From: Tetraselmis striata
Lineage: Eukaryota > Chlorophyta > Chlorodendrophyceae > Chlorodendrales > Chlorodendraceae
Direction: 5' to 3'
Assembly: GCA_006384855.1 (NCBI GenBank)
Contig: VCJN01001732.1
Span: forward strand, 1 to 64,000
DNA length: 64,000 nt
This document shows, one piece after another, positions 55,054-64,000 of the stretch (the first letter of the stretch is position 1; the number at the start of each line of letters is the position of its first letter). The position numbers and the translations under genes were made by a program. The notes beneath the pieces are model-generated. The model was not told where the DNA came from, made no database searches, and saw only the letters and a list, made by a program, of their open reading frames with translations.

Positions 55054-57665
55054 TTATATTGTCAACATGTCCAAAACGCACTTCTTCTCGTCTGCATTGA
55101 AGCGGTGGTCGTTGAACCACCTGCGTTTGTTGTCGACATCGAGTTTGTGGACGTTTAGCGCGGCACGGAGTCTTGCAAGCTCGTAAGTGATCTCCATGTG
55201 CCTAATGCCGTCGAGGGGCAACGAAGCACCGCACTCCCTATTCGCCTCTTCCTGCAATTGCATGGTGTAGCGAAGCTTTGCCAAGGGCCGGCGCACAACA
55301 AGGTTCTTGTGTCTGGAGTCCTTGATCTCCGAGACGCCCTTCATGCTTCACGGCAGTTAGCTTGGTGCCACGGAAGTCGTGCTGGCACTGGCGGGCGGTC
55401 CGGCGAACGTTCGGGAACGCAAGCTGAAGAGCGATAGAGGCATAGTGGTGATAGGCAACCATTTCATCTTCTTCGCAGCCTCCCAAGATGAGTCCGGTTC
55501 TGGGTCGCGACTCTGTCGGGCCGCCACGATGGCAAAGGTGAGCGGGATGTCGGGCTTCCCATGCGGCGTCGACAACCAAGGCTCGCACATGGTGACGTCC
55601 AACTCGTCAACTTCGGTGTGGTCCTCGGGCAAGCCATCCAAATCCTGGACGTCATATCGGTACCTTACGTAGGCCACAAGGTACTTGTTCTCCCAATCGC
55701 CGAGAAGACCCTCCTCGCGGTACGCGTCGGGGTTGTCGGCGGTGTTGTCCATGACGATCAAATTGCCGGGACGGGCGTCAAACTCGCGACGGGTAGTGTC
55801 CTCATTCTCCAACGGGATCGCGACGGCCTGACCCCCCTCCAGACGGTCGGCCTCGCTATCGGCCTCGTTCGAGTGCTCAACCGTTGTTGTAGCCGCTTGC
55901 GCCCCCCGCCGGCGCTTCCGGCGTTGAGTGGAGGTGTTGATGGTGATGGGGTTGTACGTCAAGACCCGAAGCTCCTCCTGAAGGTCGGCGTACCTGCGTG
56001 CCATGCCTTGGCATGTTTGGTCAAGCCTAGGCTGGGAACGCATACGTGCAGACATGGGATCATCGGCGTCAAGATCTTTGCCAGGTAGCAAGGCGCCTAG
56101 CCAAGTGTCCAGCTCCGTGGTAGACTCGGGCCAAAACGCCAGGAAGGGAGTTCGATCCCTCGTCTGCAGTTCCCGGAGTGAAGTGAATTCCTCCTCCCAT
56201 TCTCGCCTCTCATCCGCGGAGAAGTGCAACCTATCCGCAGCCTTCCAAATCTCCTTCTCCATCTCAGCAAAAGCCTTGACCGGGTCAGCCTTGGAGTGGT
56301 AGAGAGGGCGAGAAGCAAGGTACGCAGGGGTGCCGTCGGGGACTCCGCGAAGGATGAACTCTGGCCCATGCTCTGCGGTATCGGACCAACGACTGCAATA
56401 CAGGGCGCTGCGTACACCACCGACCACAGCCTCCGATTGCCAGATGACGAACTGGTTAGAAGTCACCGTGTTCAGCACCTGGCCTTGTCGTGGAAGACAA
56501 TTGCCAAGCCAAGTCTTGATGTCGAGGACTCCCTCGAGCTCCATGAAGTTGCATGTCGGTGTGAAGGCCTGACGAAGCTCGTGCAAAAGCTGGGCCTTGG
56601 TGAATGCGGCGTGGTCGTCAAGCCACACGGAGAATCTCTTCCGAAGACTTGGTCCACGCGCTCGTGGGTGTGCCTGGAAGGTGAACAATATAGTAAAAAG
56701 TCAGTAAGGCCCCAACTTGGCGACTGGTGGACCCGTTAACATGAATAATGCGAGTCGGTGGATGGTGCGGTTTTTTTGGGGGGGAAGGGGGGGGGAAGGG
56801 GGGGGGGGGGGGGGGGGGGGGGCTTACCCTACTGGGAGGAAAGAGAGGCGGACTTCCTTGCAAAAACCCATGTGCACGAGCCATTGGCAAAAGCACAAGA
56901 CGTACTTGTTCTTGTTCTCCCGGCAAGTGTTGTCGAGCTGGAACCACACAGTGTCCAATGCCTCGCCACGCCTCTCGATCTCCTTCTTGATAGTCTTGTA
57001 CATGACGGTGATGGTGTTGCTACTGTCGTGAGGGAAGCAGTCGAAAAAGTAGTACACGTCGTCCGGCTGGGTCCCGTTGTACTTGACGCATGTCAAGTGA
57101 CATTGCAGGAGGTTCTTCTTCTCCACCTCCTTGTCCCATGGCACAAGATGAGGAAGACGGGTCTTGTCTTGATCCATGCCATCGATCTCGCAAACAAAGA
57201 GGTCCCTGTTTTGGCGGGAGTACTGCAAGGCCACTTCCAAGAAATGCCGCTCGTGCAGTACCCTCTCCAGATGTTGCTCTTGCACGCGCTGAGCGACAGC
57301 TCTATCGACAGGGTCCTTGTTGTACCTAGAATAACGTTTGCGGCAACAATGCCATTGATAGGTTAGTTAGTACCGCATTCAAAATCGCAGTAATTTCTCG
57401 CTAGAACGACCGGGCGTTTGCTCATGCAACACACTTAGTATCCATTACGACTCATGGTGGGTTTGTGGCCCCACCGCAAAATCTTGGCGGAACTGGCACA
57501 CACACTGCATTTGGTGAAGCGCTTGGTCTTCGGTACCTTCACATGCGGAAAGAACTGCAACCACGCTCGGCGGAAGGAGGAAATAGATGCGGGCTTCCCT
57601 GAATCAATTTGGGAATCTTGTTTGTACGTTGCCAAAAAACCCTGTACTACGAGTTGCAGGCCCAT
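55054..57665 (-). pseudogene. DUF7869-like (possibly DDE-transposase-derived) gene, copy 1, broken
   Basis: This is a paralogue of the complete gene next to it. Parts in order on the minus strand: a CxxC segment (SSFRRAWLQFFPHVKVPKTK, FTKCSVC; about 57,590-57,480); YNKDPVDRAVAQ with EIDGMDQDKTRLPH and FQLDNTCRENKNKYV (57,329-56,828); a phase-2 intron whose removal exactly restores GHTHERVDQVF (donor at 56,827, acceptor at about 56,673); then the C-terminal half to about 55,360 and beyond. A one-base deletion just after VDQVF (about 56,636-56,643) shifts the frame, and the last 300 nt (55,054-55,344) sit in yet another frame. The region matching the first exon of the sister gene is missing. 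It is therefore a truncated, inactivated copy. Confidence 0.75.
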
Positions 57666-58065
57666 TGGCCGGGAGAGACAGGGAGGGAATGATAGAACCG
57701 AGCACTCACTGTTCTAATCCTTGCAGTCGGCCACATACAACTTGTAGACCCGAGACTCCCTCATCCAACATGGTAGAACAGTAATTTAACCTATTTTGCA
57801 CCGTGGAATTCATTTTGCACCGTAGGGTTTGTTTAAACCCTAGTTCCCGGGTCTACTATCAGTACTTAAGACTCACTGGTGATGTAGCTTGGGTTTGTAG
57901 ACCTTGGGTGCAGTGCAGCATTCATCAGCATGCAGGCCAGCCGCGACGCATATCCAATGTTGGTTTTGGAGCATTTTATCCAAAATGGGACAAGATGAGG
58001 CAATGAAATCAATATTTATTATGATGATTACATCCATCGGCTAGCCACAAGACGTTGCTGATAGT
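57666..58065. other. Spacer between the two DUF7869-like genes
   Basis: No gene. It holds two close copies of attttgcaccgt (57,793 and 57,812) followed by the palindrome agggtttgtttaaaccct. Confidence 0.6.
57792..57803 (+). repeat. Candidate terminal inverted repeat, left (pair at 62,270-62,281)
   Basis: tattttgcaccg here and its exact reverse complement cggtgcaaaata at 62,270-62,281 bracket the complete DUF7869-like gene, 4.49 kb apart. No target-site duplication was found, so this is suggestive only. Confidence 0.4.
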
Positions 58066-61000
58066 TTATTCGTTGAGCATCCCCAACTCAAGCAAGTCCT
58101 TCTTCGTGGCTGCGTTAAACTTGACGACTCCGCCGGGTTTGCGTTGCGCTGAGGTGGTTGACATGACGTGGACGCAGTTGTTTCGTGGCTGGCTGACTTG
58201 CCACCCAGTTTGCGCATATGTCTTCACGACTTGGACGCTTTTACCGTACCACTTCTTTCTGACCATGGTGCCGTCCTCGTTGAACACCTCTCGACTTCCC
58301 GACGCGTCGTGGATGGCCTTCGCGTACGATAGGGGGACGGCTTCAACAAGCTTCCAAGGAAGCGTCAGGCACTTCTCCCAGCTTGTGTCAACTGGCTTCT
58401 TCCCTCCTTTTGTTTGCGCGTACAACCATAGGGGCATGAGGGGTTTGCCCTTTGCATCGGCATGGAAGGGCTCGTATACGGCCACGGTCAACGTGTCTTC
58501 GGTAGTCTCGCGCGACTTCACAAGCCCGATGACGAATCTCGACTCCCAATCACCAAGAGTTTCAGGACACTTGTCTTCCTCATGCACCTAACGATGACCA
58601 AGACCGCGAGCTATGTTAGTCCCGAGCGAGACGCCACGCCATTTTTGTCCAAGCTGGGACAAATTAACAAGCAAGGTAGAAGAACCAAATTGTTTTGTCC
58701 CGTAAAGGACAAAAATGACAAACAATGGGACTCACATCGGAGACGTCGATGACAACGAGGTTCGAGCCCTTTGCATCGCTGGGCGATGTGTTGTCATGAA
58801 GCCTCTCCTTGGCGCCGGCGTGAACTCCCCGGAAGGCGCTGTCATCTTGAAGCACTTGAGCACGAACCTCGGCTTCAACGCGAGCGGCTTCGGCATTGTT
58901 GAGGTCTGCGTTGGTAGCCATCGTGTGACGTGCCTCAGCAGGCGCGGTCTGCCCGTGCTCGCGCAAGAAGTCGTCAACTTCCTCTTTCCGTTGCGGCCAG
59001 AACCCGGAGAAAGCTGCCGAAGGAGCAGTTTGCATCTCATCCAAGTCGTCGAGCAGATTCTTCCAGCTCTCGCGCTCGACTGGGGAGAAGTGCCACTGGA
59101 CCGCCAGGTCCGTGATGTACGACCTGACCTTCTTGAAACCATCCAAGTACCTCTGGACCTTCACCGCGTCGGGCTTCTTTTTGTCGCAGAGAGCGTACAA
59201 AAGGGGCCGGCCCGCACGAATCTCGGGCGTCCCAGTTGGCGCGCTCTTCAAGATCTGCACGGGCTCAGAAAGCAGTGTGTTGGACCACAAGGCGGTGCGC
59301 AACGAGCCGCCAGACGCGGCGTCGTCGTCACGGGTGAACTCGAATTTGTGCGGCTTACTGATGTCCTGAATGTGGTCTTGGAAATGGGGCCTTAACCACT
59401 CAGAGAAGTCGAGGGAGAATGAGAGCTCAGCAATCTCCGGAGTGGGCGAGAATGCCTTCGCCACCAAGTCAAGAAAGGCCTCGATTGTGTAGGCGGAGCT
59501 GCGAGATAGCGCAAGACTGATGCGGCTGAAGATCTGGTCAACCCGTTCGTGAGTGTGCCCGACAGGCAAGAAGACCAAATGAATGACGTCGCAGATGCCG
59601 ATAGACACAAGCCAATTGCAGAGGGCCGCCACGTTCCTATTCTTGTTCTCCCTGACGGTGTTGTCCATCTGGATTCTGATGTACGGAATCTTTCTACCAC
59701 GGTGTTGAATTTCCTGCATCGCAGACCAGATTTCATCAGTCCATGGCTACCGGACAACCACGGCGAACCTTTCGGGAGGCTAACGAGCTCACCTTCATGA
59801 TCGTGATCCATATCAGAGTGCACGTCGTGGACGAATCGTGGGGGATGGTGTTGGTGTAGTAGTAGATGTCGTCCGGGCGGTATCCGTCGTACTTCACACA
59901 GGTGAGGTGGTACTTGAGGAGCATGTCGGGCTTCACAGTCTTGGGGATGCGAACCCAGTGAGGCAGCAGGGTCTTCGCGGAGTCCATGCTATCAATTTCG
60001 AAGAAGAAGAAGTTTCCATGGCCAAGGCGCGACTGGAAGACGGCGTTGTTCAGATCCCTTCGTTCCTGGCGCACTCTCTCGAGGTGTACCTTCTGCTCAG
60101 CTCTGACATGACGCCTCACCAGCTGCTGATGTTGACGGTGCACTTGACGTTCCTCTGGCGTCATGTCCTTTGTGCAAATCTCGCGAGCTTGGTCTTTGAG
60201 TGCTTTGCCCGCCGCGCATATGGGACAGTGGCCGAATCGCTTCACCTTCGGCGTGGTGACATCCGGGAAGTCTTCCTTCCACGTCCGGCGGAAAGTGTCG
60301 AACGATTCGAGCTTCACTTCGCTCTTGGTAGCCAAATCTACAAAGGGGCAGGGGCATGATAGGTCGGTATACAAATAAGGTCTCATACTGCGAGACAGAA
60401 AAGTTCGGTCTAAAGTGGGTCGAAATAATTATATCGGTAGTTGGTGAATAATTCTGTAATCAACATGGCGAAACAATCTGTCATCAGTGTGACGAAACGG
60501 TATGTCAGTAGTGGGACAAAACCGTCTCTCAGCAGTGGGACAAGACGTTCTCTCTGCAGGGGGACGATATCGGCTAATTATGTGGGACAAATACTTTTGT
60601 GGTCGGTGGGACGAAACGGTATGCCATGAGCGGTGCGAAACGTTCTGTCATCAGTGGGACGAAATCGGTCGGGCGTCGGTGGGACTAAACGTTCTGGCGA
60701 TAGCGGGACGAAACGGTTTGTCATCAGCGGGACAAAACGGTCTGACATCAGCGTGACAAAACGGTTTGTCATCAGTGGGACGAAACGGTCTGTCATCAGT
60801 GGGACAAAACGGTCTGTCATCAGCGGGACAAAACGATTTGTCATCAGTGGGACGAAACGGTTTGTCATCAGTGGGACGAAACGGTTTGTCATCAGCGGGA
60901 CAAAAACGGTATGTAATTAGCGGGACGAAACGGTCTGTCATCAGTGGGACAAAACGGTCTGTCATCAGCGGGACAAAACGGTTTGTCCTCAGTGGGACGA

Positions 61001-61910
61001 AACGGTTTGTCATCAGTGGGACGAAACGGTCTGTCGTCAGCGGGACGAAACGGTATGTCATCAGTGGGACAAAATGGGCCTCACCACGGAGAATGGCGTT
61101 GTCGTCCTCGGCCCACGACTTGTAGTAGTAGTAGACGCAAATCTTGGTCATCCAGGGAGGTAGGTGCTTCTTGAAGGTCTCGCTGTTTCCGTCATGAAAA
61201 GGCATGATCTCGACGTGACCGAGGTCATCCGAGAAGAAGTGCTCGAGAAACATGCGCACATGCTCCCTCGGTCCGGTCTGTCTGCTCTCGTATTGCTTGC
61301 GCTGCCTGATGTACGTGGGTTCGTTATCCACCACCGACCGCTGGATCACGAGACGTCTGTGTTTCGATACCTGATGCAAGACCTCCCACGCACGCCCACA
61401 CGTGTAGATGGGGCCGCGATGATCGAAAGATCGCAAGTAGCCACCGTGATCGAACATGTAATCGAACTTGTCGGATGCCGACTCGTAGCCACCCCTGAGA
61501 ACCTGAACGAGCCGGTCAAAGGAGCGGTTCTGATTGCCAGAGTATACGGTCAACGCACGGTCCAACACGGCATCAACGAGGGCCTCTCCGCACTGTGTGT
61601 ATAGCTTGTGCACGCACTTGCGCGAACAGCATGGCGACTGCTCGCTAGCCTCCTTGGCGAGCATGAGGCGGATACAATCGCGAGAGGTGCGCATGCTGAT
61701 CAGAGACGAGACCTTGCCATTATCGCTTTCGGCGACCTCATCGGAGCCCTTGCCCCACGTGTACTTCCTTTTCTCAGGCTCCTTACGATCACTCGCACGC
61801 GCGTCGCAATCACACGGGTACCCGCTGCGGCACGAACACGTCGGTAATGTAAGTGTAGTGTCCGACTCGCCGGATCCTGGAGAAGAGGCCATGCTTTCGA
61901 CCGCCGCCAT
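58066..61910 (-). CDS. DUF7869-like protein, complete (possibly DDE-transposase-derived)
   Basis: Four exons, 61910-61085, 60337-59793, 59713-58736 and 58587-58066, join in phase to 956 aa. The N-terminus is Ser/Pro-rich with a Cys cluster (CSCRSGYPCDCD). Exon 2 has a CPIC finger-like pair (C313, C316) and EIDSMDSAKTLLPH (D391/D394). Exon 3 has IQMDNTVRENKN (D474) and FLPVGHTHERVDQIFS (509-518). These three acidic blocks, spaced as in RNase-H-fold DDE enzymes, are the signature of the DUF7869 family found in many protists and early animals. Catalysis is inferred, not shown. A charged segment and a basic C-terminus follow. Intron 1 is filled by a 24-bp minisatellite. An ATG at 62039 could extend the start, but a C-run intervenes. 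Confidence 0.78.
60465..61078. repeat. 24-bp minisatellite array 1, in intron 1 of the DUF7869-like gene
   Basis: The unit tcatcagtgggacgaaacgg plus tntg is repeated about 18 times from about 60,640 to 61,078, with about seven diverged units before that. Because 24 is a multiple of three and the unit lacks stops in five of six frames, long spurious open frames run through it. Confidence 0.95.
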
Positions 61911-62039
61911 GCAACGCGGGGCGAGTGGGGGGGGGGGGGGGGGTGAAGGACTGTGATCTGTGGTGAGGAAGAGTGACGGCCGATGACCGTTCTCGGACGG
62001 GCCGTTGACCGGGGGGCATAATATCCAGCTACGGGTCAA

Positions 62040-62450
62040 AATACTTGATGACTCAAATACCGTGTTATTTCGTGCTTCTTTCGTATGTCGGAAATAGTTC
62101 TATACTAGTAAGTACACCCGAATCCAATCCAAGGAATATATCATCCCATGAAGGAATATTTTTGCCACGCCACTGTACTCTCGTACCGTTATGACTCTCG
62201 AGTAGGGAATATTTTATCTTCCAGTAATAGAAATATATAGTCGCAGTAGTTAGCCCTGTATATTCGTCGCGGTGCAAAATACATGAACCTGATGACGACG
62301 ACGAGGTACACTATAGTGTGCGCACGCGCGCCGTTGGTCCAGCAGAGGTCAGAGCGGCGGCAGACAGAAACCACGTCATTTCCACCTCTCCCTCACCGCT
62401 TCCCACCAAGAAACCCGCTCATCTACCGCGTCAACCTACCTACCGCCAGA
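62040..62450. promoter_or_regulatory. Shared upstream region of a divergent gene pair
   Basis: The interval between the start of the DUF7869-like gene (minus) and the ATG at 62,451 (plus) is about 400-540 bp and must hold both promoters. AT-rich blocks (for example 62,225-62,240, aatatatag) could serve as core promoter elements. The inverted motif cggtgcaaaata lies at 62,270-62,281. Confidence 0.45.
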
Positions 62451-64000
62451 ATGGCGCCGAAGAAGGAGCCTGCCAAGGACAAGGAAGACAAGGACGACGC
62501 CACCCCAGGTGAGTTGCGCGCGCGTACAGTAGCTGCCTGCCTGCTCGACGCGTGATACGGCCAGATCTAGCGAGTTCGGTTAGGGTTCACTGTAGAAGCG
62601 GTGTAATCTAGGACCACTCGAGGTGTAGGCAGACGAGTGGCAGCGTACAGTAGCCGCCTGCCTGCTCGACGCGTGATGCGGCCAGATCTAGCGAGTTCGG
62701 TTAGGGTTCACTGTAGAAGCGGTGTAATCTAGGACCGCTCGAGGTGTAGGCAGACGAGTGGGAATAGAAACCCAAACGAGGCGAGCGGCATCAGGGTCCT
62801 GCAGGGTAGTATTACGTCCCGTCGAGGCAGCTGCGGCAAGCAGTAAGGATGCTAATTGGTGGTGGGAGAGGGTGGGGGTGAAGAGCGGCCAGGGGGAACC
62901 TCTGCCTGTACTCCGCCGTAAGGAGTGGTTTAATATTAGTGTGAAGCGCAGTACTTAATAGACATTACATTATTAAACCGCAGTACATAATGTATTGAAA
63001 ATAGTTTTGTCATCAGTGGGACGAAACGGTTTGTCATCAGTGGGACGAAACGGTTTGTCATCAGCGGGACGAAACGGTTTGTCATCAGCGGGACGAAACG
63101 GTTTGTCATCAGCGGGACGAAACGGTTTGTCATCAGCGGGACGAAACGGTTTGTCATCAGCGGGACGAAACGGTTTGTCATCAGTGGGACGAAACGGTTT
63201 GTCATCAGCGGGACGAAACGTTCTGTCATCAGTGGGACGAAACGGTTTGTCATCAGTGGGACGAAACGGTTTGTCATCAGCGGGACGAAAGGGTTTGTCA
63301 TCAGTGGGACGAAAGGGTTTGTCAACAGTGTGACGAAACGTTCTGTCATCAGTGGGACGAAACGGTCTGTCATCAGTGGGACGAAAGGGTTTGTCATCAG
63401 TGGGACGAAACGGTTTGTCATCAGTGGGACGAAACCGTCTGTCATCAGTGGGACGAAACGGTCTGTCATCAGTGGGACGAAACGGTTTGTCATCAGTGGG
63501 ACGGAACGGTCTGTCATCAGTGGGACGAAACGTTCTGTCATCAGCGGGACGAAACGATCTGACAGGATATGATATTTGTAGGCCGAAGGTCCAAGCGGAC
63601 ATCAAAACCTACCGAGAAAGCAAAAGAATTCGATGCGCTCGGAGCGCTAGTAGGGAGAAAACACAAGGCGTCATCTTCTGTGCCAGAGCAGCCGGCGGCG
63701 AAGAAGAGCCGTGCAGCCTCAGCTGCAGCTAAAGCCGGCGCTGAGGCATCAGGTAACCCCTGGAAACCGAGCCTTTTAGGAGGTAGGGTGCCGGCTTACG
63801 GCACGCACTCGCAAGGAGAAAGATCGGCCGCCTTGCTTTTGAGGGCCCGAATCAAGAGCGGTCAGGTCCTCTCAGATGCTCAAATGCAGACAGCGCGAAG
63901 GCTAATGGATTACGAAAAGCTCATGCAAGCTTACTATCAATCAGGTCCTTGCCTCTCCAATCATATGATTTTTGTGAGTGCACTGTGTCATATTGACATT
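62451..64000 (+). CDS. Basic nuclear-type protein of unknown function (3' partial)
   Basis: Exon 1 is 62451-62508 (MAPKKEPAKDKEDKDDATP). The phase-1 intron 62509-63581 joins to an exon opening at 63582 (RRSKRTSKPTEKAKEFDALG), which stays open to the window edge. The product is rich in Lys, Ala and Ser with nuclear-localisation-like clusters (GRKHKASSS, AAKKSRAASAAAKAG), then a helical stretch (ALLLRARIKSGQVL, ARRLMDYEKLMQAYYQS). No family is recognised. It faces the DUF7869-like gene head to head and its intron carries the same 24-bp repeat, so the two may belong to one mobile unit (inference). A donor-like cag/gtaacc at 63,751 would shorten the exon. Confidence 0.6.
62520..62761 (+). repeat. 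Tandem duplication, two units of about 121 bp
   Basis: Both units run from gtacagtagc through cgagttcggttagggttcac to gtgtaggcagacgagtgg with only a handful of differences. They lie inside the intron of the rightmost gene. Confidence 0.92.
63008..63557. repeat. 24-bp minisatellite array 2, in the intron of the rightmost gene
   Basis: About 23 nearly perfect units of the same sequence as array 1, in the same chromosomal orientation. Variation is mostly at cagtggg/cagcggg and ggtttg/ggtctg. The array ends about 24 bp before the splice acceptor. Confidence 0.96.

Noticed and set aside
60465..63557. Possible CRISPR array
   Set aside because: Units are contiguous with no unique spacers, and the sequence is eukaryotic.
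60633..63572. Open frames made of 8-residue repeats (for example VGRNGLSS or MTNRFVPL) in several frames
   Set aside because: The 24-bp unit lacks stops in five of six frames, so these arise automatically. Splice joins place both arrays in introns.

Overview
The window reads as nuclear DNA of a unicellular eukaryote. Host genes are GC-rich and cut by many canonical GT-AG introns, and non-LTR retrotransposon sequence fills much of the space between them. No ribosome binding sites, operons, tRNA, rRNA or CRISPR arrays were seen. A candidate plastid transit peptide on the kinase, GC-rich exons and the gene content fit an alga, but the species cannot be named from this sequence.

Layout. 1-2.2 kb: the 3' part of a poxvirus-VP39-type cap 2'-O-methyltransferase that also carries a G-patch and a WW-like domain. 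2.9-8.2 kb (minus): a ten-exon calcium-dependent protein kinase with four EF-hands. 9-19 kb: a transposon graveyard with a truncated LINE bearing a 5' inversion, a decayed copy of a two-ORF REL-type retroelement, and a long unrecognised decayed region. 19.6-24.7 kb: a twelve-exon importin-beta. 26-29 kb (minus): a decayed LINE. 30.8-32.9 kb: a truncated LINE between perfect target-site duplications. 33.4-38.5 kb: a nine-exon membrane protein with two antibiotic-biosynthesis-monooxygenase (ABM) modules. 40.2-42.7 kb (minus): a TIR / SAM-like / armadillo protein. 42.8-51.4 kb: a LINE split by an intact 5.85-kb REL-type retroelement flanked by a 13-bp target-site duplication. 55-62 kb (minus): two neighbouring genes of a GHTH/DN-motif (DUF7869-like, possibly DDE-transposase-derived) family, one broken and one complete at 956 codons. 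62.5-64 kb: a divergent gene running off the window.

Exons were joined by requiring canonical splice sites and an unbroken reading frame. This gave full frame-consistent models for the importin (938 aa), the ABM protein (675 aa), the TIR-ARM protein (766 aa) and the complete DUF7869-like protein (956 aa). In the kinase every exon fits except one, which is a single base too long.

Cross-cutting features: long cytosine homopolymers sit just inside the 5' splice site of at least eight introns; a 24-bp minisatellite occupies introns of two neighbouring divergent genes; and three copies of an unclassified dispersed repeat are present. The host genes do not form an obvious shared pathway. The main stories are unusual domain combinations and a nested, datable series of retrotransposon insertions.
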